A stretch of DNA of 64,000 nt, taken from Lutibacter oricola (GTDB taxonomy: Bacteria; Bacteroidota; Bacteroidia; Flavobacteriales; Flavobacteriaceae). The notes under the pieces are model-generated. The model had not been told where the DNA came from and did no database searches. It saw nothing but the letters and a program-made list of their open reading frames with translations. Positions within the stretch are counted from its first letter, which is position 1, and every line of letters starts with the position of its first letter. The DNA is taken from the NCBI RefSeq assembly GCF_900106565.1, contig NZ_FNNJ01000001.1:186001-250000 (forward strand), in the 5' to 3' direction. The translations under genes and the position numbers were made by a program. Shown in pieces: positions 42,774 through 51,315 of the stretch.

Positions 42774-43140
42774 TTTTTAATTCCTTCACAGTTCCTTTCA
42801 TTGCACAAGTTGCATTGAATTCTGCTCCTGGTTCTACAGAAAGTTTACTAATTACAATATCTCCAGATATTTTAGCTGTAGATTTTAAGGTAAGTAAACT
42901 ATTTACGGTAAGTTCTCCAGAAAATACACCTTCAATTTCAGCATTATTACAAGATACTTTACCACTTACAGAGCCTGATTTTCCAATTACAACTCTACCT
43001 GTTGTATTAATAGTTCCGTCTACTTTACCATCAATTCTAAAATCACCTTCAGAATTTATATCTCCTACAATTGCGGTGTTTTTACCTATAATATTTCTTT
43101 CTAAAACTTGAGCTTGTTTATCTTTTTTTTCTGAAAACAT
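42739..43140 (-). CDS. Bactofilin (polymer-forming cytoskeletal protein)
   Basis: A 133-residue protein. The central beta-helix repeats GDINSEGDFRIDGKVDGTIN, GRVVIGKSGSVSG and AEIEGVFSGELTVN carry the alternating hydrophobic and Gly pattern of bactofilins, which polymerise without nucleotides to shape the cell envelope. The charged tails are unstructured. It sits directly before the ATP synthase accessory genes, with its 3' end overlapping the atpZ-like gene. Confidence 0.9.
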   Translation of the reverse strand: MFSEKKDKQAQVLERNIIGKNTAIVGDINSEGDFRIDGKVDGTINTTGRVVIGKSGSVSGKVSCNNAEIEGVFSGELTVNSLLTLKSTAKISGDIVISKLSVEPGAEFNATCAMKGTVKELKNDQTKKEKSAS

Positions 43141-43164
43141 AATTGGGATAGTTTTTTTGGTGTT

Positions 43165-45327
43165 TTATATTTTGGTTTTAATTGTACTAATTACTTCTTT
43201 AGCTTTTTTTCCTTCTTCAGTATTAGGGTAATTCATAGCTACAAAATCTAAAGCTTCTTTAAAAGCAAGTAAACCATCTTTTTTACCAATGGCATATGCT
43301 TTTAATAATTCAAATTTAGGTACAATAGGTTCTCCTTCATATTTTACAAGAGCTTCTGTTGATTTTTTAATAACATCATCAAACTTATCATCTTTATATT
43401 GGTAAAATACTTCAGCGTAATATTTTTCTGGTGTGTTTTCGTCTTCTTCATTTTTTAAAACCTTGTTAGGGTTTAAAATTATTTGAGCATATTTAGAAGA
43501 AGTGAAATTGGTTGTTATGTCTTTTTTTAGAGTGTTGGCTTTGTCGCTTTTTAGTGCGTCATAAATTTTAAATAAATGATATTTTGCAGGCAGTTCTAAA
43601 TTGGCATCAGGTTTAAAGTTTAATAAGCTCTCTAGTTTAGAAATAGCTAATTCAGGCTCTTTAAATTGTTCTTTATAAATAACTCCTAAATTATAATAGG
43701 CATTATTTCTATCTAATTTAATACTGTCTATTTTAGCAATGTCTGAAGGAATGTTTTTTAAATAATATTCAACATCAAATTTTTCTTCGTTGCTTAACGG
43801 TTTCTCTGCATTTCCGTTAGTAATTGAGTTTAAAACAGTTTTATCGCTTAATCTCCAATTGTCTTCTAAAGGTCTATTACCCCAAACACGTCTAAATTCA
43901 GTTTGTCCAAACCCAACAGTTTGCGGATTGTAGAAATACCATTTACCGCCAGAACCATTTTTATTTGATTTGTTTGAAACAATACTAGATCCAGAATTTA
44001 TAAGTGCTTGTTGTTTTTCTTCTTCTTTTTTTAGTTTTTCAACATATGTAGTAAAAAATTCCTTTTGCTCTTCTTTGCTCATTTCAACAATATTTATAAT
44101 ACTGTCGTTACTTTTAGCAATGTTTTCGAAATTTATTACTTCATTTAAACTATTTCTTTTACGTTTTAGGCGTCTAACTCTTTTAGAAATTACATCTTTT
44201 GCAATTTGTAAAATACTATCGTAATAAGCTCCAGCTGTTATGAATTCTGCTTTATCGAAGAATAAATTTCCAGCAGCTTCGTAAGAAAGTTCTTTTTGGA
44301 AATTGCTATTGTTGCTAGCTAGTAAAGATTTTTTATAATACTCTAAAGAGGTATCAACATCATTAGTTTTTGTTAGTTCACCTAATTGATAATAAATTTC
44401 ATCTAAATAAGGTTTATTATCTCTGTTTTTAGCTAATTTTTGAAGTGCTTCAATAACTTCAATATTATCACTATTGCCTATAGAATTTTTTGCAATTTCT
44501 AACTGTGCGTGAATTTTGTATTTGTAAGGCGCTTTTTTAAAGTCGATAATTTTTTGAAAAGCTATGTTTGATGTATCTATAACTTTATTTTCTCTGTATA
44601 ACTGACCTAAAATAAATAAGTTTCTAGCCGTTTGTTCTCTATTATTTGTAGTTTCTACCGCTTTTGTTAAATGTTCTATAACTCTTTGAATGCTGTCGGT
44701 TTTTACATAGGCCATTGCCATTGCAGTATGGGCAGCTTCTTTAATTTCGTCAGTTAATTCTTCGTTTTTAAAAAGATATTTAAGGTTTTCAATAGCTTGT
44801 TCCGGGTTACGTAAACGAATATGTGTTTTTGCTTGCCAAATTCTAGTTTCATTAATTAAACTAGCATATCTGTAATTTTTTATTGAATAATTGAAAGCTT
44901 CTAATGCTGGTACAAAACGTTTAGAATAATAACGAGATTTACCTAACAACAAATATGCATCGTCTATTTGACTGTTGCGCTCTTGACGGGCAATTAGCAT
45001 AGAGTGTTTTTGAACCGCTTTTACTGCTTTTTCTTCTGCTTTTTCGAATTCTTTAGGCGAAGTATCTTCGTCTTTTTTCATACCTGGTAACGCTAATTCT
45101 TCAACCTTTAAAGGTTCAATAGGTAAGCGTTCCCAATAATTATCTTGGTAATTTTCGTTTAATTGTTCTAAACCAATTCTAAAAGCTTCATGACCATTAA
45201 ATAACACATTGTATTTAGTAGTAACAGAATGAAAACTTCTATTTATAAAAGTGTCTTTTTTTGTAGAGCAACTTATTGCAAAAAGAACTGCAAAAACACC
45301 TAATATTATTTTAGTTGATAGTTTCAA
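43165..45327 (-). CDS. SprE/PorW gliding and type IX secretion lipoprotein
   Basis: A 720-residue lipoprotein; the lipobox AISC puts cysteine at residue 20. After this come STKKDTFINRSFHSVTTKYN and FNGHEAFRIGLEQLNENYQD, the recognisable start of SprE/PorW. TPR-type repeats (SKRYYSKRFVPALEAFNYS and others) fill most of the rest. SprE is required for type IX secretion and gliding in Flavobacterium johnsoniae, and PorW is its Porphyromonas homologue. It is shorter than I recall for F. johnsoniae SprE. The assignment rests on the N-terminal motif and TPR layout. Confidence 0.85.
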   Translation of the reverse strand: MKLSTKIILGVFAVLFAISCSTKKDTFINRSFHSVTTKYNVLFNGHEAFRIGLEQLNENYQDNYWERLPIEPLKVEELALPGMKKDEDTSPKEFEKAEEKAVKAVQKHSMLIARQERNSQIDDAYLLLGKSRYYSKRFVPALEAFNYSIKNYRYASLINETRIWQAKTHIRLRNPEQAIENLKYLFKNEELTDEIKEAAHTAMAMAYVKTDSIQRVIEHLTKAVETTNNREQTARNLFILGQLYRENKVIDTSNIAFQKIIDFKKAPYKYKIHAQLEIAKNSIGNSDNIEVIEALQKLAKNRDNKPYLDEIYYQLGELTKTNDVDTSLEYYKKSLLASNNSNFQKELSYEAAGNLFFDKAEFITAGAYYDSILQIAKDVISKRVRRLKRKRNSLNEVINFENIAKSNDSIINIVEMSKEEQKEFFTTYVEKLKKEEEKQQALINSGSSIVSNKSNKNGSGGKWYFYNPQTVGFGQTEFRRVWGNRPLEDNWRLSDKTVLNSITNGNAEKPLSNEEKFDVEYYLKNIPSDIAKIDSIKLDRNNAYYNLGVIYKEQFKEPELAISKLESLLNFKPDANLELPAKYHLFKIYDALKSDKANTLKKDITTNFTSSKYAQIILNPNKVLKNEEDENTPEKYYAEVFYQYKDDKFDDVIKKSTEALVKYEGEPIVPKFELLKAYAIGKKDGLLAFKEALDFVAMNYPNTEEGKKAKEVISTIKTKI

Positions 45328-45338
45328 AAGATTTCAAT

Positions 45339-45395
45339 TTTTTACATCCCTTTAACTTCTTAATACTTAGATTTATTGTTAAAGGGATGTAAAAA
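45339..45395. repeat. Perfect 18-bp inverted repeat upstream of sprE
   Basis: TTTTTACATCCCTTTAAC (45339-45356) and GTTAAAGGGATGTAAAAA (45378-45395) are perfect complements, separated by a 21-nt loop. It lies 12 bp upstream of the sprE start and 27 bp past the end of the ABC ATPase gene. On the minus strand the 3' arm ends in A, not T, so it is not a normal terminator for the ABC operon. It may be a regulatory or RNA-protective structure. Confidence 0.75.
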
Positions 45396-45421
45396 TACAA
45401 AAAACTATGTATTTTATTAGA

Positions 45422-46117
45422 TTATGCTGAAAAATAGGCTTCTAATTCTTTTAAGGTTTCTTCAGAAGTTTTTATGTCGTTAACAACTTCACCTTTATCT
45501 AAAACAACAATACGTTCGCAAACTTCTGTAACGTGCCCTAAATCGTGACTAGAAATTAACACAGTTGCACTATTGTTTTCGGTTAAAGTTTTTAATAATT
45601 GTTTTAATCTAATTTGAGTTGTTGGATCTAAATTTGCAAAAGGTTCATCTAAAATAATTACTTCAGGATTACCAATAAGTGCAGCAACTATGCCTGCTTT
45701 TTTTTGATTTCCTTTAGATAAATCTCTTAAATATTTCTTTTTACCTATAATTTCATCGTTAAAAATTTCTTCAAATTGTTTTAAAAACGAATCAATATCT
45801 GCTTTGTTCATTCCTCGTAATTCTCCAATAAAGTAGAAATATTCTTCTGGAGTTAAATAACCAATTAAAAAACTCTCATCTATAAAAGCTGCTGTAAAAG
45901 GTTTCCAGTCTTCACTTTTATTAACTTGAACTTTATTGTTTGTTATTTGCCCTGAAGTTGGATTTATTAAATCTAAAAGTAAGTTGAAAAATGTTGTTTT
46001 ACCTGCTCCATTATTTCCTACTAAGCCAAAAGATTGACCTTTAGGGATTTCTAATGATTCTATATTTAAAACGGTTGTTTTACCGTATGTTTTTGATATT
46101 TGAGATGCTTGTATCAT
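45422..46117 (-). CDS. ABC transporter ATP-binding protein
   Basis: A 231-residue ATPase. Walker A is GLVGNNGAGKTTFFN, the Q-loop is in FIDESFLIGYLTPEE, the signature is LSKGNQKKAGI, and Walker B is VIILDEPFANLDP, followed by the switch His in LISSHDLGHVTEVC. The type matches DrrA/CcmA-like exporters. It is encoded 19 bp after its DUF5687 permease and is the last gene of the operon. Confidence 0.95.
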   Translation of the reverse strand: MIQASQISKTYGKTTVLNIESLEIPKGQSFGLVGNNGAGKTTFFNLLLDLINPTSGQITNNKVQVNKSEDWKPFTAAFIDESFLIGYLTPEEYFYFIGELRGMNKADIDSFLKQFEEIFNDEIIGKKKYLRDLSKGNQKKAGIVAALIGNPEVIILDEPFANLDPTTQIRLKQLLKTLTENNSATVLISSHDLGHVTEVCERIVVLDKGEVVNDIKTSEETLKELEAYFSA

Positions 46118-46136
46118 TGTTGTGTGAGTTTAAGAG

Positions 46137-47618
46137 TTAGTTAGATTGGTCAAATGCACTAATCATTTCGTGTTTAGCGGATTTGTATTTTTTTACAATT
46201 AGATTTATTGTTTTGTTATGTAAAACAATTCCTATTATTCCAAGTATTGCAATTGTAGCCGTAGCAACTTCAAAGCTTACTAGCCAATTTAAAAGTGCAA
46301 AAATTAGCATTGGAACTAACATTAGTGGAATACCTACAAGCCATTGAACTGCTCCTGTACCTTGGTAATTAAATGCTGCTTTTTTATCCAACTCAATAGC
46401 TTTTCTGTTATAAGAGCCTGCATACATTAAAACATACGTGTTTACACCTATATTATATATCATTGCAACAAAATGAACCAGTAAAATTTTCCATCCAAAA
46501 TACACATAAGGTATACTAAGAACAAACATAATAATACAACTTGCAGCCATTAATACATACTTTGATTTTAAATACTCTTTGTACTTAATGTTCTGACTCA
46601 TTAGTAATTTATAATATTTGCTATCCCATGCAGGAATAAATTGTCCAAAATTCATTAGAAATATTCCAGTTATAAATATTCCAATAAAAATGTAAAAGAA
46701 TTCACCTGAAAAAGTTGGACTAGGATTTGGATAAAAAATAAGTCCGTATAATAAACCCATAACCAACATCCAAACTGAAGATTTGGTTCTTTTATTTCTC
46801 CAAATTAATCGTAAATCTAATTGTAAAAATGGCGCAGCCGAACCAAACTTTTTAGTCCATTCTAAATTTGAAGAATTAACAGCTGTTTCTTTTACTTTTA
46901 AAGCTTCGTCTAAACTTAATTTTTGTTTTAAAGACTTAAAATTTAAGCTATAAATTAAAACCAAAATAGCAATTGGTATACTTATTAAATAAGGCGCAGC
47001 AGTAATAGCGTTAACTGCATTACCTGTTAGTTGAGAAAATGAAACTAAATTAAAATAATCTAAACCAAGAAGCACAGAACTAATTATAAGAATTGGTAAA
47101 AAATTAAGCTCAGTTTCTGCAGATTTACTTTCAATTATAAAATTTAAAAAGTTAATAATTAGTATTGCAATTATTAAAATTGAAGCCCAAGTTAAAACTA
47201 CCGAAACTTCGTATTGCTTATATAATAATATTGCTGAAAAAGGTACAATTGCAAATAATGGTAAAAAGTTAAAAAACGATAGTGTTGATTTACCTAAAAC
47301 ATAATTTATAATTTTATTTTTTTTAATTGGTAATGTTAGTAAGGGTTTTACATCCATTACGGGTAGTTTTTGAAAGAAAAAACGAAAAATTAAATCGCCT
47401 ATAAACCAATAAAATAAAAAATTATTTACAACTAGTAAAGGATCCGAATCTGGGTATAATTTTTTTAATCCAGGATAAAGTCCTACTCCTAAGCTTAAAA
47501 ATATGAGTGAAAGATAAAGGCCAAAAAATATCATTAGTATTTTTATACCAATGCTTTTTTGCCAATACGATGAACGGAAAAATTGTTTCCATTCTAAATT
47601 TATAAATTGCTTTGTCAT
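46137..47618 (-). CDS. DUF5687 family ABC permease-like membrane protein
   Basis: A 493-residue membrane protein with about 10-12 hydrophobic helices. It begins MTKQFINLEWKQFFRSSYWQ, characteristic of DUF5687 proteins found next to ABC ATPases in Flavobacteriia. PVMDVKPLLTLPIKKNKI is a cytoplasmic loop likely to contact the ATPase. The substrate is unknown. It is followed by the ATPase gene after 19 bp. The PadR/HAAS gene set lies upstream (84-bp gap). Confidence 0.85.
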   Translation of the reverse strand: MTKQFINLEWKQFFRSSYWQKSIGIKILMIFFGLYLSLIFLSLGVGLYPGLKKLYPDSDPLLVVNNFLFYWFIGDLIFRFFFQKLPVMDVKPLLTLPIKKNKIINYVLGKSTLSFFNFLPLFAIVPFSAILLYKQYEVSVVLTWASILIIAILIINFLNFIIESKSAETELNFLPILIISSVLLGLDYFNLVSFSQLTGNAVNAITAAPYLISIPIAILVLIYSLNFKSLKQKLSLDEALKVKETAVNSSNLEWTKKFGSAAPFLQLDLRLIWRNKRTKSSVWMLVMGLLYGLIFYPNPSPTFSGEFFYIFIGIFITGIFLMNFGQFIPAWDSKYYKLLMSQNIKYKEYLKSKYVLMAASCIIMFVLSIPYVYFGWKILLVHFVAMIYNIGVNTYVLMYAGSYNRKAIELDKKAAFNYQGTGAVQWLVGIPLMLVPMLIFALLNWLVSFEVATATIAILGIIGIVLHNKTINLIVKKYKSAKHEMISAFDQSN

Positions 47619-47701
47619 AGAGTTTGGTTTGTGGTTGTTGGTTTATAAGTATAAAATTAATGTGTTTTGTTACAATTTAAGAGTTGTGTTTTGAAACTAA
47701 T

Positions 47702-48385
47702 TTATATTCTGGATATTGTTTTAGATAAAATAATTTCAATTCTTGAAGGTAAAACTGTAAGTACGCAATAAATAATTAATATATAACAAGTAAGAAAAAG
47801 TGACATTAAAAAAATTGAGTAAAATGATTGAAGTTGAAATTCAAATGATAAAGGAATTTGGAAAAATAAATAACTAAAGGCTCCAATTCCTCCAGCATTT
47901 AAAATACTTTCTTCAAAAAGCCATTTTTTGCCAGATTGTTTTTGTCTATTTCTCTTGATTTTATGAAGTCTAAAAAGGTGATATATCATAAAAATAATAA
48001 TTCCAAAGCCTAAGAATATATAAATCCATTTTTGATTTGAAATATTATAGCTAAAGCTAGAGTATACTAATATAAAAAGTATGAAAACTGAAATTACTTG
48101 CGGTAGTTTAAAATATGATTTAAAAATTGACCAAACCAATCTCCAGTATTTTTTATAGAGTGCATTTGTTCTTTTTTCTACAATATTCATAAACCCATAA
48201 ACTCCAAACTTTTTGAACGAGATTGTTTTGGCTTCATCAAAAGTTAAGTTTGGTTTTTCTTGCCAAATGGCTTCAATATCGTTTGCTAAATGATCTACTA
48301 ACTCGGTTTGAACATCAAAATGTTCTACATAATGTGCTCTTGTGAATTTATGGAGTTCTTGTATGTGGTGTGAAGTTAGTTTCAT
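47702..48385 (-). CDS. HAAS-like membrane protein (paralogue 3 of 3)
   Basis: A 227-residue protein. Residues about 1-75 form a soluble helical domain (FDVQTELVDHLANDIEAIWQ, FDEAKTISFKKFGVYGFMN) with the D-x-x-x-E-L-x-D-H-[IL] pattern shared with the next two upstream genes. The C-terminal part has about four membrane helices. The N-domain resembles HAAS, a signalling domain paired with PadR-type regulators. It overlaps its upstream neighbour by 4 bp (ATGA). Confidence 0.75.
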   Translation of the reverse strand: MKLTSHHIQELHKFTRAHYVEHFDVQTELVDHLANDIEAIWQEKPNLTFDEAKTISFKKFGVYGFMNIVEKRTNALYKKYWRLVWSIFKSYFKLPQVISVFILFILVYSSFSYNISNQKWIYIFLGFGIIIFMIYHLFRLHKIKRNRQKQSGKKWLFEESILNAGGIGAFSYLFFQIPLSFEFQLQSFYSIFLMSLFLTCYILIIYCVLTVLPSRIEIILSKTISRI

Positions 48386-49116
48386 AGCTGTTGAAGTTTT
48401 TCATACAAATTATTGTAATAATCAAATGTTCTTTTATACATTTTAAACCCGCAATAATTGAAACCCGCAAATAAAGGAGTACAAATTACTAATACCCACT
48501 TAAACTGAATTTCATTTAATAAATGGAATGCGCCTTTTGGGCTAAATAATTGAAAAAATAAATTTAAAAGTGTCAGGGTAAATCCTGCATAAAAAAGTGC
48601 ATATTCTAAATTTAAAGTCTTTTCTCTTTTCTTTTGAAACCACATTTTAATTGGATAAATATATACCGCCAAAGCAGGAATAAAGACAAAAGCAGCCATT
48701 GCGTATTTAATAAATTTGGTGTCGGCATAAAAAATTACTTTGAAACAGATAAAGAACATAATAAGAATGACTAAAAAGTTTGTTGGCTCTACAAAAAAAG
48801 CTTTTATATCTTTCCATAAAAGGACTCTATATTTCCTATTAGTTTCTCGTCTTTTAGAATCCATCAAATTCTCATATCCAATTCCGTTTTCCATTACCCC
48901 ATATTCAATACCCGAGTTCCAAAAGCGTTTTAAACTGTTTCCAAAACTTAAATGAACTTCTTCTAAAGCTTTATCAAAGTTTTTTCCCTCATGCATTAAA
49001 TCTTCGACCTTGGTAACAATATGGTCGAGTAATTCTATTCGAACATCCCAGTATTTTATTTTGTGATGTTTTAAGTAATCGTCTATATATGTTATTTGTT
49101 CTTTGGAGAGTTTCAC
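48382..49116 (-). CDS. HAAS-like membrane protein (paralogue 2 of 3)
   Basis: A 244-residue protein starting GTG, with the same architecture: an N-terminal helical domain (YWDVRIELLDHIVTKVEDLM, FDKALEEVHLSFGNSLKRFW) and about four C-terminal membrane helices. The start overlaps the upstream gene's stop (GTGA). The domain parallels paralogue 1 over its first 70 residues, so the three are tandem duplicates that have since diverged. Confidence 0.75.
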   Translation of the reverse strand: MKLSKEQITYIDDYLKHHKIKYWDVRIELLDHIVTKVEDLMHEGKNFDKALEEVHLSFGNSLKRFWNSGIEYGVMENGIGYENLMDSKRRETNRKYRVLLWKDIKAFFVEPTNFLVILIMFFICFKVIFYADTKFIKYAMAAFVFIPALAVYIYPIKMWFQKKREKTLNLEYALFYAGFTLTLLNLFFQLFSPKGAFHLLNEIQFKWVLVICTPLFAGFNYCGFKMYKRTFDYYNNLYEKLQQL

Positions 49117-49784
49117 AGCAATTGATATTTTTTATGTTTTGAAACAACTTTGAAGTGTTTTTTATACAATTCAAACCCAGTTATTAAAATTGTTAAAGCA
49201 ATTGAGAAGAATATTACTTGATATATGTTGAAATCTTTTGGAGGGATAAGAGAGTTAATTAAAATATAACCTGCTGTATAAATATTTGTATAAACTTGTT
49301 TGTTAAATAAATACCTATAAGATGTTTTTATCTTTGAGTTTTTAATTTTAAAATACCATAAGGTACAAAGTCCAATAAAAAATAAAGCAAAAGCAGTATA
49401 GAAATGATTTATGATAGAGTTGTATTTAGAAAAATTAAAATAACCCAATTCATTTATAGAATAAATTGCTAGTGAAAAAAGAATGTTGATTAATAAAATT
49501 TTAATTAAAATTGGTTTATAAATTCTTAAACAATGGTCTATAAACAACTTGCTACCTCCATTTGTGAGTCCAAGCCAAAAACTCCATTTATATGTAAAAT
49601 TTTTATTCCACTTCTCTTTAACTTTTTCAAAAGCAGTTTCAAAATCTAGTTTAGATGTTTCCATTTTGGTTTCAATATCCGAAGCAATATGGTCTAAAAC
49701 TTCAAAATGTAAATCTATATATTCAACATCTTTGTTTTTTAAATAATCTTTTACTTTTTGCAATTGTTTTTCATTCAGTTTCAT
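49113..49784 (-). CDS. HAAS-like membrane protein (paralogue 1 of 3)
   Basis: A 223-residue protein. The N-terminal domain reads YIDLHFEVLDHIASDIETKM then FETAFEKVKEKWNKNF, and about four membrane helices follow. It lies 5 bp after the PadR gene and overlaps the next paralogue by 4 bp. In other bacteria HAAS-type proteins are genetically paired with PadR regulators, supporting a PadR-controlled signalling or envelope role. Confidence 0.75.
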   Translation of the reverse strand: MKLNEKQLQKVKDYLKNKDVEYIDLHFEVLDHIASDIETKMETSKLDFETAFEKVKEKWNKNFTYKWSFWLGLTNGGSKLFIDHCLRIYKPILIKILLINILFSLAIYSINELGYFNFSKYNSIINHFYTAFALFFIGLCTLWYFKIKNSKIKTSYRYLFNKQVYTNIYTAGYILINSLIPPKDFNIYQVIFFSIALTILITGFELYKKHFKVVSKHKKYQLL

Positions 49785-49789
49785 GGCAT

Positions 49790-50122
49790 TTAAGCAAGTT
49801 TAGGGTTTACAATAGTTTGCATGGTGGCAATAAATTCTTCTAGTTCAGCCAAACGGTTTACGGTTTCTTTAGTGCCAGTTTCAGTAAGTTTATAGTATTT
49901 GCGTAATCTATTTCCAACATTGGCAACTTCAACATCTAACAAACCTTCGGCCTCTAATTTATGAAGCGCAGGATACAATGCTCCTTCGGTAATTTTTAAT
50001 TCACCTTTGGTTAATTCTTTTACTTTTTGAGTGATTTCATAACCATACATTTTATCATTTTCTTCTAATAATTTTAAAATGATAGTTTGTAAAGAACCTT
50101 TGTATAATTTTTGATTGCCCAT
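49790..50122 (-). CDS. PadR family transcriptional regulator
   Basis: A 110-residue winged helix protein. It opens MGNQKLYKGSLQTIILKLLE, then MYGYEITQKVKELT and ITEGALYPALHKLEAEGLL (recognition helix and wing), with YYKLTETGTKE. The start at 50122 is chosen because a TAnnTTTG promoter lies inside the longer frame starting at 50143. It heads the operon of three HAAS-like genes. An inverted repeat overlapping the promoter suggests autoregulation. Confidence 0.92.
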   Translation of the reverse strand: MGNQKLYKGSLQTIILKLLEENDKMYGYEITQKVKELTKGELKITEGALYPALHKLEAEGLLDVEVANVGNRLRKYYKLTETGTKETVNRLAELEEFIATMQTIVNPKLA

Positions 50123-50140
50123 AATTGTAGTTTTCTGCTT

Positions 50141-50148
50141 CAAATATA
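50141..50148 (-). promoter_or_regulatory. -7 element of the padR operon
   Basis: TATATTTG on the minus strand matches TAnnTTTG, 18 bp upstream of the padR start. Confidence 0.55.
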
Positions 50149-50169
50149 TACATAATTTTCTTATGCATA
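50147..50169. promoter_or_regulatory. Candidate PadR operator
   Basis: TATACATAA (50147-50155) and TTATGCATA (50161-50169) form 9-bp arms with one mismatch and a 5-nt spacer. The site abuts the padR -7 element and lies between padR and the divergent reductase gene. PadR proteins bind such short palindromes containing ATAC/CATA-like sequence, so repression of padR is plausible. Confidence 0.45.
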
Positions 50170-50214
50170 AATAAATTAGGTATTATTTTTTTTATAAAAA
50201 GAGTTTTGTTTCAA

Positions 50215-50222
50215 TACATTTG
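50215..50222 (+). promoter_or_regulatory. -7 element of the PaaE-like reductase gene
   Basis: TACATTTG matches TAnnTTTG, 19 bp before the ATG at 50242. Confidence 0.55.
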
Positions 50223-50241
50223 TACTCATAAAAACTAAAAA

Positions 50242-51279
50242 ATGTCAAATTTCTACGAATTAAAAATTCAAAAAATTATAAAAGAAACACCTAATGCTGT
50301 TTCTATAGCTTTTGAAATTCCTGAAGATTTAAAAGCAGCATTTCAGTACAAAGCAGGCCAATACATTACCATAAAAAAAGAATTAGCAGGTAAAGAAATT
50401 AGAAGAGCTTATTCATTATGTTCTAAACCAAATTCAGAAGAATTTAAAGTTGCAGTAAAAGCCGTTGATAACGGGACTTTTTCTGTTTTTGCAACAACAA
50501 TTTTAAAAGAAGGCGATGTTTTAGAAGTTTCAAAACCAGAAGGAAAATTTGTGTTGGAAACGTCTTCAAACAATTCGAAAAACTATTTAGGAATTGCAGC
50601 AGGAAGTGGAATTACACCAATTATGTCAATGATTAAAGAGGTTTTAAACGAAGAGCCAAATAGCACTTTTACACTGTTATACGGAAACAAAACTGAAGCA
50701 GAAACTATATTTAAAGACGAAATTGATGCTTTAAAAAATGAATTTTCTTCAACTTTTAATGTGCAATATGTGCTAAGTAGAGAAGAAAAAGAGAATGCTT
50801 TAGCTGGAAGAATAAACGCTGAAAATTTAAAAGCTATTCTAAAAAATAGGTTCGATGAAGCTTTTATTTGCGGACCAGAAGAAATGATTAAGACTTCAAA
50901 AGAAACTTTAATTAATTATGGTTTAAATGAAGAAAATATAAAATTTGAGTTATTTACAGCTTCAGCAGATACTAACGAAACCGAAGGAGTTTACGAAGGC
51001 GAATGCGATATTACTGTTATTGTAGATGAGGAAGAAGAAACATTTACAATGAATTCTAAAACAACTGTTTTAACGGCAGCTTTAGAAGAAGGTTTAGATG
51101 CTCCATATTCTTGCCAAGGCGGAATATGTAGTAGTTGCTTAGCTAAAGTTACCGAAGGAAAAGCAGTAATGGATAAAAATTCTATTTTATCTAATGAAGA
51201 AATTGAAGAAGGACTTATTTTAACATGCCAAGCGCATCCTGTTACCAAGAAAATAACGGTCGATTTTGATGATGTTTAA
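50242..51279 (+). CDS. PaaE-like ferredoxin-NAD(P)H reductase
   Basis: A 345-residue electron-transfer protein. The FAD-binding region has EIRRAYSLCSKP. The NAD(P)-binding region has GIAAGSGITPIMSMIKEVL and FICGPEEMI. A C-terminal plant-type 2Fe-2S ferredoxin domain has CQGGICSSC and the fourth Cys in LTCQAH. The layout matches PaaE of phenylacetyl-CoA epoxidase, but no paaA-D genes are near, so it probably serves another monooxygenase or desaturase. It is followed after 36 bp by the LysE-family gene. Confidence 0.9.
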   Translation: MSNFYELKIQKIIKETPNAVSIAFEIPEDLKAAFQYKAGQYITIKKELAGKEIRRAYSLCSKPNSEEFKVAVKAVDNGTFSVFATTILKEGDVLEVSKPEGKFVLETSSNNSKNYLGIAAGSGITPIMSMIKEVLNEEPNSTFTLLYGNKTEAETIFKDEIDALKNEFSSTFNVQYVLSREEKENALAGRINAENLKAILKNRFDEAFICGPEEMIKTSKETLINYGLNEENIKFELFTASADTNETEGVYEGECDITVIVDEEEETFTMNSKTTVLTAALEEGLDAPYSCQGGICSSCLAKVTEGKAVMDKNSILSNEEIEEGLILTCQAHPVTKKITVDFDDV

Positions 51280-51315
51280 GAAATTGTAGTAATTTCACAC
51301 CTTTAAATTTAGATA

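Noticed and set aside
42731-43111. Plus-strand open frame opposite the bactofilin gene
   Set aside because: It is a shadow of the clear bactofilin frame; its translation matches no family and the opposite strand has strong motifs.
45339-45395. Terminator for the ABC transporter operon
   Set aside because: On the minus strand the structure ends in an A run rather than a T run, so it lacks the needed U-tract.
50242-51279. A phenylacetate degradation operon
   Set aside because: Only the PaaE-like reductase is present, and neighbours are a LysE exporter and PadR genes.
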